From an uncultured Porphyromonadaceae bacterium (GTDB taxonomy: Bacteria; Bacteroidota; Bacteroidia; Bacteroidales; Muribaculaceae), in the NCBI GenBank assembly GCA_947166165.1, contig CAMVDK010000066.1, positions 1 to 12,913 of the forward strand: a stretch of DNA of 12,913 bases, given 5' to 3'. The translations under genes were made by a program, and so were the position numbers. Shown here piece by piece: positions 1-6,431 of this stretch (its first letter is position 1; each line of letters opens with the position of its first letter). The notes under the pieces are model-generated. The model was not told the origin of the DNA and did no database searches. It was given only the letters and a program-made list of their open reading frames with translations.

Positions 1-1049
1 GCTATGGCGCGAGCCTGGCCGAAGATGGTGTTGTGGATGCGCAGTTCCAGCTCGTTGATGCGGTCTTTGAGCCGGTCCACCTTCTGGTGCCAGGCGTCGG
101 TGCCGTGGCGGTGGCTGCGCAATTCGCGCAACGCCTTGCGCATGCTCCACAGCTGGGGGTAGTCGGGATGGTCCTCAAAGCGGCGCTCGTAGGTCTGCGC
201 GAGCATGGCGTCGGTCACCCGCGTGGGGTTGCCGATGCGCAGCACGTCCACTCCGCGCTCCATCAGTCGCTCGCTGATCCAGTCCACGGCGGTGTTGCTC
301 TGGGCGCCCACCAGCACCTGGCTCTCACGGCGCAGCGTCTCGTAGATGGCCTCGACCAGCGTGGTGGTCTTGCCGGTGCCCGGCGGTCCGTGGGCCACGG
401 CCACGTCCTTGGCGCGCAGCACCTCGTTCACGGCACGCTCCTGCGTGGTGTTGAGCCAGGGGAACCGCATCGGGGCGAAGGCGAACCGGTGTGCCTCGCC
501 GGGGTTGTAGAACAGGTCGCGGAGTTCGGCCAGGCGGTTGCCCTTGGCGGCGGCCACCCGGCTCAGCGCGTCCATCATCAGGCGGTAGGTGGTCTCGTCG
601 AGGGCCAGCTGCACGCCCAGGCGGTCGGCGCTGGCCACGGCGGCCGCTGCAGCGTCGCCAGGCAAGGCCACGAGCATCTTGTCGCCCTCCACACGGCTCA
701 CCGTGGCGGTGAAGTTGAAGTAGGCGATGTCGTCGATGCCGGTGAGGTGGAAAAACGTCACCTGCCGGCCGTATTCAAAGTTGTGGTCGGCATTGTCGTC
801 CTCGTCGTCGGTGGCCGGACGGCGCACCTCCACCACGAGTTGCCCGAGCGAATTGTAGTAGGTGCGTCCGGCGTTGGCCGGATACCAGCAGTCGCCTCGG
901 CGCACGCGCCGCTCGATGCCCATCAGTTCGGTCATGCGGCGGTATTCCTCGCGCTCGTGGTCCCACTCGAGCTGCAGCAGCGCCCGCTGCCGTGCCAGCT
1001 CGAGCATGGGGTTCACCCGCACGAGGGTGTTTTTCTTGTCTTTATTCAT
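1..1049 (-). CDS. Superfamily 1 DNA/RNA helicase (Upf1/IGHMBP2-like), N-terminal part, runs off window
   Basis: ATP-dependent nucleic-acid helicase of the DNA2/NAM7/SMUBP-2 type; the first 349 residues are visible and the C-terminal RecA-like domain lies beyond base 1. Seen: a charged N-terminus (about 1-45), a region around 90-130 resembling the beta-barrel-like domain of this family, a Q-motif-like LNTTQERAV (199-207), Walker A GPPGTGKTTT (221-230) and motif Ia with VGAQSNTAVD (247-256). Residues 320-345 are helical and charged, as in the insert that follows motif Ia in Upf1-like enzymes. I chose the ATG at 1047-1049: an earlier ATG at 1057-1055 meets a stop after four codons. The gene follows the WYL regulator in the same direction after a 74-nt spacer filled with short repeats, so read-through is possible. 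The biological role (DNA repair, RNA processing) cannot be told from the sequence. Confidence 0.88.
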   Translation of the reverse strand, partial: MNKDKKNTLVRVNPMLELARQRALLQLEWDHEREEYRRMTELMGIERRVRRGDCWYPANAGRTYYNSLGQLVVEVRRPATDDEDDNADHNFEYGRQVTFFHLTGIDDIAYFNFTATVSRVEGDKMLVALPGDAAAAAVASADRLGVQLALDETTYRLMMDALSRVAAAKGNRLAELRDLFYNPGEAHRFAFAPMRFPWLNTTQERAVNEVLRAKDVAVAHGPPGTGKTTTLVEAIYETLRRESQVLVGAQSNTAVDWISERLMERGVDVLRIGNPTRVTDAMLAQTYERRFEDHPDYPQLWSMRKALRELRSHRHGTDAWHQKVDRLKDRINELELRIHNTIFGQARAI

Positions 1050-1081
1050 TGCTCATAGCCCTTTGCCCATTAAGATTTGCG

Positions 1082-1123
1082 CATTGCCCATTGTGAATTG
1101 TGCATTGTGAATTGTGCATTGTT
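1082..1123. repeat. 7-bp tandem repeat array (CATTGTG/AATTGTG)
   Basis: Six consecutive 7-bp units: CATTGCC, CATTGTG, AATTGTG, CATTGTG, AATTGTG, CATTGTT. The middle forms an exact 14-bp duplication (1089-1102 and 1103-1116). The array abuts the stop codon of the WYL gene (1124-1126) and occupies most of the spacer before the helicase gene. Function unknown; the structure suggests slippage-prone, strain-variable DNA. Confidence 0.85.
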
Positions 1124-2017
1124 TCACTGATACTGCTTGAGTGCCCGCTGCAGCTCGTCGATAATGATGGTGCGCAATTCGGGGGGCTGCATCACCTCGA
1201 TGGCGCTGCCATGCGAGAGCAGCTCTTCGCGCAGGTCGTAGGTGATGCGCATCTTGTAGTGAAACACCGAGTAGGTGTCGTGCAGCTCCTCTTGCTGCGA
1301 GTGGTGCAGCGGCAGGGCGCGGAAGTACTTGGCCTGCGTAGGCTCTACGCGCAGCACGATGTGCTTGGCCTCGTTCTGGTTGGTGGTGATGCCGAAGCAG
1401 TCGGCAAAGTAGGCGCTCGGGGTGAACCCTTCGGGCATGCTGAACGTGGAGCCGGCCAGCAGGGTGAGGTCACTCATGCGGTCGAGCGCGTAGGTCTTGA
1501 TTTTCTTGTCCTTGACATTGTAGCCGATCACGTACCACAACTGCTTGAAAATCTTGACAAAATAAGGCTCCAGCTCGATGCCTGTGGTGCGCTGTGCGCG
1601 GGTGTGGGCCTTGTAGGCGAATCGCACGCGTGTGTTCTGCTTGAGGGCGTCGATGAGCAGTGGCAGGTGCTCGCGCGCGCTGGGCACGTTTTCGAGCACG
1701 ATGCGCCCCGACACGTCGCCGGCGCTGCGCAGCGCGTCGCTCAGCGCCATCGAGTCGAGCAGCCAGTCCTGGATGGTGCGCTGCCCGTCGGTGCCGCCCT
1801 TGATGTAGTACTCATAGGTGGAGCGGTTGCAGGCAATGGTCACGTCGAGCAGCTGTTCGGCGGCGGAGCGGTAGGTGTGGAAGGTGCGGAGCGGCAGCGG
1901 GTTGCCGCCACTGAGCGGCGACAGCTTCCACTGCTTGTTGAGCTCCTCGAAGGTGATGTGGCCATAGCGGCGGATGGTGTCGACCAGCCACAGGTAGCAC
2001 TTGAGCGAATTTCTCAT
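1124..2017 (-). CDS. WYL-domain transcriptional regulator
   Basis: Predicted DNA-binding regulator of 297 residues that probably senses a ligand through its WYL domain. Seen: an N-terminal winged-helix-like segment (about 1-60), a linker, a WYL domain (about 125-195) with the signature WYVIGY at 161-166 and the downstream YALDRM (176-181), and a C-terminal WCX-like extension (about 218-295). The reading frame stays open far upstream, but the start at 2017 is supported by three things: the recognisable domain begins there, the upstream stretch is the shadow of the symporter gene, and the ATG overlaps the symporter stop as ATGA (2014-2017), the classic arrangement for translational coupling. 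It is the last gene of the lipoprotein-symporter-regulator set, so it probably controls that set or namZ; this is inference. WYL proteins can be activators or repressors, and the ligand is unknown. Confidence 0.88.
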   Translation of the reverse strand: MRNSLKCYLWLVDTIRRYGHITFEELNKQWKLSPLSGGNPLPLRTFHTYRSAAEQLLDVTIACNRSTYEYYIKGGTDGQRTIQDWLLDSMALSDALRSAGDVSGRIVLENVPSAREHLPLLIDALKQNTRVRFAYKAHTRAQRTTGIELEPYFVKIFKQLWYVIGYNVKDKKIKTYALDRMSDLTLLAGSTFSMPEGFTPSAYFADCFGITTNQNEAKHIVLRVEPTQAKYFRALPLHHSQQEELHDTYSVFHYKMRITYDLREELLSHGSAIEVMQPPELRTIIIDELQRALKQYQ

Positions 2018-3468
2018 TTCGATTCGTTTTTCATCAGCACTGCAAGCCCTGCCATGGTGAGCGCGGCGTTGAGCAGCAGCAATTCGAAGCCGAGCGTGTA
2101 GCCAAAGCTGCTCTCCAGCCACCGCTGCACGCCGAAGCTGATGACCGGGGCGGCGACGCACACCACCGGCACCAGGCCGTCGCGCACCGCACGGCGGCAC
2201 ATCATGCCAAAGGCGAACAGACCCAGGATGGGGCCGTAGGTGTAGCTGGCCAGCGTGTAGACGGCGCTGATGGCGTCGCTGTTGCTGATGGCGTAGAAGA
2301 CGAGTATCACCAGTCCCATGCCCGCCGCCATGGCCACGTGGACCAGTTTGCGCGTGTGGCCCAGGCGGGTGTCGCCGCTCTTCTTGTCGGCCCCCAGGAT
2401 GTCGACGGTGAACGACGTGGTGAGCGAGGTCAGCGCCGAGCCGGCTGCCGAATAGGCCGCGGCCACCAGGCCGAGGATGAACAGCACCCCCACCACCACG
2501 GGCATGCCTGCTGAGAACGCCACAGCCCCGAAGAGCTCGTCGCTCTTCTCGGGCATGGCCATGCCGCTGGCCTTGACGTGCATCGTCAGCAGGGTGCCCA
2601 GAATCAGGAACAGGGCAATGACGAAGAACTGCGTGATGCCGCTCACAATCAAGCCCTTTTTCGACTCCTGGGCGTTTTTGCTCGCCAGTGTGCGCTGCAT
2701 CAGGTCTTGGTCGAGGCCGGTGGTGGCAATCACCATGAAGATGCCGGCAATGAACTGCTTCCAGAAGTAGGTGCCCTCCTTGGGATTGTCGAAGAAGAAC
2801 ATGTGCGAGCTCTCGTCGCCGGCCACCGCCTTGCACAGGCCGGCAAGGTCGTAGCCCAGCCCGCGCGCGATGAAGAAGATGCACAGCACCACCGACAGCA
2901 CCAGGCACGCCGACTTGAGCGTGTCGGTCCAAATCACCGTCTTCACGCCGCCCTGCAGCGTGTAGAGGAAGATGAGCGCGATGGTCACCACCACGTTGAC
3001 CACAAAGGGAATGCCCAGCGGGGCGAACACCAGCAGCTGCAGCGTGACGCACACCACATAGAAGCGCACCGCCGCGCCCAGCATCTTGCTGATGAAGAAG
3101 AACCATGCGCCCGTCTTGTGGGTGCCGGCACCGAAGCGCTGCTCCAGATAGCCGTAGATCGACACCAGCTTGCGCTTGTAGAACAGCGGGATGAGCACAT
3201 AGGCGATGGCGAAGTAGCCCACCACAAAGCCCAGCACCATCTGCAGGTAGCTGTAGCTCTTGGCCACCACCATGCCGGGCACCGACACGAAGGTGACGCC
3301 CGAAATGGGAGCACCAATCATGGCGATGGCCACGATAAACCATGGTGCCTCGCGGCCGCCGGTGAGCGCGGCCTGGTCGTCGCTGCGGCGCGACGCCGCC
3401 CACGAGATGATAAACAACAGAATGAAATAGCCCACTATCGTGGACAGTACAATCCAGGGGGTAGACAT
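2014..3468 (-). CDS. Sodium:solute symporter (SSS/SLC5 family)
   Basis: Inner-membrane Na+-coupled transporter of 484 residues, a usual length for the SSS family, with about 13 hydrophobic segments starting at residues 6-22. Family marks: GAPISGVTF (52-60) in the first core helices, GGREAPW (37-43), the GLDQD motif (251-255) matching the family's G(T/F)DQ signature, and the Ser/Thr-rich helix with SALTSLTTSFTVDI (344-357) that carries sodium-site residues in characterised members. The gene starts 6 nt after the lipoprotein gene and its stop overlaps the WYL gene, so the three are very likely one transcript. The substrate cannot be read from the sequence. Because an exo-muramidase gene lies upstream, MurNAc or a related sugar is a reasonable candidate; a MurNAc transporter, MurT, has been described in the Bacteroidales species Tannerella forsythia. 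No murK or murQ is in the window. Confidence 0.9.
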   Translation of the reverse strand: MSTPWIVLSTIVGYFILLFIISWAASRRSDDQAALTGGREAPWFIVAIAMIGAPISGVTFVSVPGMVVAKSYSYLQMVLGFVVGYFAIAYVLIPLFYKRKLVSIYGYLEQRFGAGTHKTGAWFFFISKMLGAAVRFYVVCVTLQLLVFAPLGIPFVVNVVVTIALIFLYTLQGGVKTVIWTDTLKSACLVLSVVLCIFFIARGLGYDLAGLCKAVAGDESSHMFFFDNPKEGTYFWKQFIAGIFMVIATTGLDQDLMQRTLASKNAQESKKGLIVSGITQFFVIALFLILGTLLTMHVKASGMAMPEKSDELFGAVAFSAGMPVVVGVLFILGLVAAAYSAAGSALTSLTTSFTVDILGADKKSGDTRLGHTRKLVHVAMAAGMGLVILVFYAISNSDAISAVYTLASYTYGPILGLFAFGMMCRRAVRDGLVPVVCVAAPVISFGVQRWLESSFGYTLGFELLLLNAALTMAGLAVLMKNESK

Positions 3469-3474
3469 AATCGT

Positions 3475-4554
3475 TTAATCAAAAAGCTCTTTGAGGAATC
3501 TCTGGGCGATCTTGTCGGACATCTGCTCGAGGGCCTTGCCCAAGGCGCTCTTGCTGCTGTATTCGTTGGCAAAGTTGTTCTGCAAGGCAGGAACAATCAT
3601 GTCTTCGCTGGCGCGGTGGTTGTAGATCCATTGCAGCAACGCTTGCGGATTGGACTCGAAGTACTCACCCAGAACCATCTGCACGCCGAAGGCAACTTCA
3701 TCTTCGTAAGCCTCATCGCCAAGTTCCTTCTGCCATTTGGTGGCCAGGTTGTTCAGCTGGTCGATGCGCGTGGGGTCGGACATGGGCAGGCGCGACAGGT
3801 TGTCAAGCTCCACCTCTTGGAAGTCCTGCTTCACGTTGCCCTCCCGCTTGAGCTGCTTGCGGCCCTTGAACGTGATGTGGCCCTTGTCGTCAATGCCATA
3901 AGTCTCCAGCGTCTGCACCGTCCACTGCACATTGGTCACCTGCGAGGGCCGGGCCTCCTCGGTGTTGCACTTCCAGTCGCCCATTTCGATGGTTTTGTCG
4001 ATGGTGAAGCCGTCGGGCACAAACTTGATCACCGTTCTGGTGGCCTCGGCCTGCCCCTGGGTGAACTCGTCGTTCTGGTCGGTGACCAAAAACTCGTCGA
4101 TGTCGCCCAGCCGCATGAGGTCGGTGAGCTGGCCCTTGCCGTTGTAGATGGCCATCAGCTCTCGGCTCGAGTCGGGCGCGTCGCCGCTCCACGAGCCGAG
4201 AATCAGCACGGTGCAGCCACCGGGCAGCGCCTTGGCGGCGCGGATGTCGAAGCCGCCGCCAACGATGGCGTCTTCGGTCATGTTCTGCGCCAGGGGGAGC
4301 ACTTTGAACAATTTGTCTCCCTCCAGTTCGATGATTTCGTTCGCTTCGTTCATCGGGACCTCGGTGTCGTAGGTGTCGCCGATGATTTCGAGCTTGCTCA
4401 CATCGAGCCCCTCCTTCTCGAGGAAGGCAAGGTTGGGCTTGCCGGGGGCGGCCTGCTCGGCGGTCTCATTATTGCTGGTGCCGCCGGCGTTGCAGGCCAT
4501 GAGCGGAGTCATGGCGATGACCGCCATCAGGATAAGATTTTTCATTTTCATCAT
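3475..4554 (-). CDS. Unrecognised lipoprotein, co-transcribed with the symporter
   Basis: I do not recognise this family. The 359-residue product begins with a short positive segment and hydrophobic helix ending in a lipobox, PLMAC, with the lipidated cysteine at residue 21 (18 if translation starts at the third ATG, 4545-4543). Residue +2 is Asn, which does not signal inner-membrane retention by the E. coli rule. A polar Ser/Asn/Glu-rich linker (22-40) follows. Residues about 45-245 look beta-rich, with strand-like stretches such as GCTVLILGSW (112-121) and alternating turns; residues about 255-359 look alpha-helical and charged. Two cysteines other than C21 occur in the mature chain. It opens the operon with the symporter (gap 6 nt) and WYL regulator, so an envelope role in binding or presenting the transported compound is plausible but unproven. 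Confidence 0.8.
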   Translation of the reverse strand: MMKMKNLILMAVIAMTPLMACNAGGTSNNETAEQAAPGKPNLAFLEKEGLDVSKLEIIGDTYDTEVPMNEANEIIELEGDKLFKVLPLAQNMTEDAIVGGGFDIRAAKALPGGCTVLILGSWSGDAPDSSRELMAIYNGKGQLTDLMRLGDIDEFLVTDQNDEFTQGQAEATRTVIKFVPDGFTIDKTIEMGDWKCNTEEARPSQVTNVQWTVQTLETYGIDDKGHITFKGRKQLKREGNVKQDFQEVELDNLSRLPMSDPTRIDQLNNLATKWQKELGDEAYEDEVAFGVQMVLGEYFESNPQALLQWIYNHRASEDMIVPALQNNFANEYSSKSALGKALEQMSDKIAQRFLKELFD

Positions 4555-4658
4555 CTACACTCGTTATGATGGTTCAAAAAAACGCAGAGCTGTCGCCACC
4601 GCGCACCTGCCACAGTGTGCAACTCCGTCACAAAGTTCCGACAAATTCTTGACACAGC

Positions 4659-4666
4659 CAAACATA
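4659..4666 (-). promoter_or_regulatory. Putative -7 promoter element for the lipoprotein-symporter-WYL operon
   Basis: On the minus strand this reads TATGTTTG, matching the Bacteroidetes -7 consensus TAnnTTTG. It lies about 105 nt before the lipoprotein ATG. I see no matching TTTG about 20 bp upstream, so the call rests on the -7 box and on its place in the 203-nt gap after namZ. Confidence 0.4.
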
Positions 4667-4697
4667 TTATTATAATTTCACACTCACCCGGCATCCG

Positions 4698-4745
4698 TCG
4701 CAAAGCGGGACAATGGGCTCGGAGGTTTTTGTCCCGCTTTTGCGA
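4698..4745. repeat. Palindromic repeat element, copy A (3' of namZ)
   Basis: Perfect 12-bp inverted repeat AAAGCGGGACAA (4702-4713) and TTGTCCCGCTTT (4729-4740) around a 15-nt loop, extended by four further pairs (TCGC/GCGA) past a single bulged T at 4741. It lies 17 nt after the namZ stop. A second copy with identical arms and the same loop length is at 7439-7477, so this is a dispersed element rather than a private terminator. It may still end namZ transcription, though the minus-strand 3' flank is not T-rich. Confidence 0.85.
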
Positions 4746-4757
4746 TGGCGGTTGCGT

Positions 4758-5996
4758 TCAGTCGGGATAGATGAGGTAGGGCTGGCGCTGCTGCCTGAAG
4801 CGGGCCACGTCGTGGGCCCAGGTGGCTTTGATTTCGGCGGCGCTGCGGCCTTCCATGATCATCTGCTTGACGTCGCGCCGGCCCATGAGCAGGTCGAAGA
4901 AGCGGGTGAAGAACCGCTCGCCGATGTTCAGGTCGCGGTAGGCGTCGATGACGTATTCCAGGTTGATGCCTTGCGCGATGGCCGCCTCGGGGTCCATGGT
5001 GTGGAGGTCCACGCCGTGGCACTCCTGGTCGAGGCACGGCGGGGTCTTTGCTCCCGGGCGGCTGCGGGGGGTGAACGTGAATCCGTGCCCACGCATGTCG
5101 GGATGGCCGTAGACCTGAAAGGGCCAGTCGGTGCCGCGGCCCAGGCTCACCGGCGTGCCCTCGAAGAAGCAGGTCGAGGGATAGAGGTAGATGCTGAGCA
5201 TGTTGGGCAGGTTGGGCGACGGGGCCACGGGCAGCTGGTAGCGCGTGTGGCGGGTGTAGTGCTGGCAGGGCACCACCGTCAGCGGCACGCGCCGCCCCTC
5301 GTTGAGCCATCCCTCGCCATTGGCCATCTGCGCCAGCTCGCCCATCGTCATGCCGTAGACGGTGGGAATGGGCAGGCGGCCCACACCGCTCTTGAGCGTC
5401 ATGTCGAGGATGGGGCCGTCGACGGTCATGATGTTGGGGTTGGGGCGGTCGAACACCACCACCTCCTTGCCGTGGACGGCGGCGGCGTCCATCAGGTTGA
5501 TCATCGTCACGTAGTAGGTGTAGAACCGCAGCCCCACGTCCTGCAGGTCGATGACGATGACATCGAACAGGTCCATCGTCGCCTTCTTGGGCATGGGCGA
5601 CTTGCCGTCGTAGAGCGACGCGATGGGTATTCCCGTCTTCTCGTCGACGCTGCTGCTCACATGTTCACCGGCGTCGGCGTTGCCGCGGAAGCCATGCTCG
5701 GGCGAGAAAATCACCTTCACGTCGAGGCCCTGCTCGAGCATCACGTCGAGCACATGGCGCTGGCCCACCAGCCCCGTCTGGTTGCTGAGCAGGGCGAGCC
5801 GCTTGCCCTTGAGCAGGGGCACATACACATCGGTCCGGGCCGCCCCTACCACGACACCGGTGTCGGCCATCGCGGCCACACTGTCGCCACGCCCGCCACT
5901 GCCGGCGGTACCGGCGCCTGCCGGGTGGCAAGCCAGCAGCATGAGCCACAACGACGCCAGCGCCACGAGTGCGGCAGAGTGATATACGCTTTTCAT
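4758..5996 (-). CDS. namZ: Exo-beta-N-acetylmuramidase NamZ, lipoprotein (GH171, formerly DUF1343)
   Basis: Glycoside hydrolase expected to release N-acetylmuramic acid from the non-reducing end of peptidoglycan fragments. The 412-residue product has a lipoprotein signal ending in LLAC (C23), a Gly/Ala-rich linker (24-55), then the full catalytic region. Family motifs: SNQTGL (71-76), SPEHGFRG (98-105; E100 is the likely catalytic acid by family comparison), IDLQDVGLRFYTYY (149-162), FDRPNPN (182-188), APSPNLPN (258-265) and FEGTPVSLGRGTDWPF (278-293). The frame is open to an earlier ATG at 6077, but I start at 5996 because the signal sequence begins there and the -7 promoter box overlaps the earlier ATG. 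Its lipidation suggests it acts in the periplasm or on the cell surface. The symporter operon lies downstream on the same strand. Apart from a weak loop-region difference I see nothing missing. Confidence 0.93.
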   Translation of the reverse strand: MKSVYHSAALVALASLWLMLLACHPAGAGTAGSGGRGDSVAAMADTGVVVGAARTDVYVPLLKGKRLALLSNQTGLVGQRHVLDVMLEQGLDVKVIFSPEHGFRGNADAGEHVSSSVDEKTGIPIASLYDGKSPMPKKATMDLFDVIVIDLQDVGLRFYTYYVTMINLMDAAAVHGKEVVVFDRPNPNIMTVDGPILDMTLKSGVGRLPIPTVYGMTMGELAQMANGEGWLNEGRRVPLTVVPCQHYTRHTRYQLPVAPSPNLPNMLSIYLYPSTCFFEGTPVSLGRGTDWPFQVYGHPDMRGHGFTFTPRSRPGAKTPPCLDQECHGVDLHTMDPEAAIAQGINLEYVIDAYRDLNIGERFFTRFFDLLMGRRDVKQMIMEGRSAAEIKATWAHDVARFRQQRQPYLIYPD

Positions 5997-6074
5997 CTTA
6001 TTGAGTTTTAATAACATAGTCAAAAATGGGAATGTGAGTGGAGCACAAAGACGGTAGATCACTTCAATAAATGA

Positions 6075-6082
6075 CAAAGGTA
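6075..6082 (-). promoter_or_regulatory. Putative -7 promoter element for namZ
   Basis: Minus strand reads TACCTTTG, a match to TAnnTTTG, about 79 nt before the namZ ATG. No clear TTTG -33 box is seen at the usual distance; only TTTA-like sequence lies upstream. Confidence 0.45.
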
Positions 6083-6273
6083 GTGTATTTCCGCCTAAAC
6101 ATAGCTAAAATAATGTTACAGAATGTTGCAGCCCAACAAGCGTTGCCTAACGTAACAAAGACGAAAAAAGCAGCATAGACGCGTCAAAACACACTTAACA
6201 TTTTTTAACAATAAGAACATGGAGAACCAATTTAAACATCAAATAATTGAATATCAACAAAATAACTACTTAT

Positions 6274-6281
6274 GGGGGGGG
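6274..6281 (+). repeat. G8 homopolymer run upstream of a promoter
   Basis: Eight consecutive G residues inside AT-rich DNA, ending 10 nt before the -33 box of the plus-strand promoter. Such runs are prone to slippage during replication, which could alter promoter geometry. Confidence 0.9.
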
Positions 6282-6291
6282 AGATTGAGCA

Positions 6292-6323
6292 TTTGCATTT
6301 ATCGATAGCATCAGCTAACTTTG
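6292..6323 (+). promoter_or_regulatory. Bacteroidetes-type promoter of the dockerin/FGE-domain gene
   Basis: TTTG at 6292-6295, a 20-bp spacer, then TAACTTTG at 6316-6323. Both boxes and the spacing fit the Bacteroidetes sigma-ABfr consensus (TTTG, 19-21 bp, TAnnTTTG). Transcription would begin near 6328-6331, giving a leader of about 100 nt before the chosen ATG at 6432. This also rules out starts upstream of about 6330. Confidence 0.65.
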
Positions 6324-6345
6324 CACCATCGTTCTGTTAAACGAG

Positions 6346-6365
6346 TCATCGATCATCGATCATCG
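6346..6365. repeat. Short direct repeat (TCATCGA x 2.9) in the leader
   Basis: Units TCATCGA, TCATCGA and TCATCG in immediate succession, inside the presumed 5' untranslated leader of the plus-strand gene. The internal ATCGAT is self-complementary, so pairing between copies is possible. Function unknown. Confidence 0.75.
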
Positions 6366-6431
6366 CGAAACATCCACAATGAAAGCATGCCGGAAACAAC
6401 AATTCAATACAACCATAAAAACTTATCGATT

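Larger units (their letters stand above)
5997..6431. other. AT-rich divergent intergenic region between namZ and the FGE-domain gene
   Basis: This 435-nt gap is much richer in A+T than the genes around it. It carries the namZ -7 box (6075-6082), a G8 run (6274-6281), the plus-strand promoter (6292-6323) and a short TCATCGA direct repeat in the plus-strand leader (6346-6365). From about 6100 to 6270 I see nothing beyond A/T tracts; one 29-codon frame there looks like chance. Confidence 0.7.

Noticed and set aside
33..1058. 341-codon plus-strand open frame over the helicase gene
   Set aside because: The minus strand encodes clear helicase motifs here, including Walker A; the plus frame has low-complexity shadow composition.
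2018..3403. Upstream extension of the WYL reading frame to 759 codons
   Set aside because: The added 462 codons lie out of frame over the symporter gene and are Arg/His/Gly-rich shadow sequence; the overlap start at 2017 matches the domain boundary.
2578..4569. 663-codon plus-strand open frame across the symporter and lipoprotein genes
   Set aside because: It is antisense to two well-supported genes, is rich in His, Gln, Val and Gly as expected for the complement of GC-rich codons, and has no recognisable domain.
6219..6308. 29-codon frame containing the G8 tract
   Set aside because: It begins without a ribosome site in AT-rich DNA, ends before the mapped promoter, and its residues suggest no protein; a chance frame.
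6321..6431. Earlier TTG (6321) or ATG (6387) start for the dockerin/FGE-domain gene
   Set aside because: TTG at 6321 lies inside the -7 box. The ATG at 6387 would put a polar stretch before the signal peptide, although it cannot be fully excluded.
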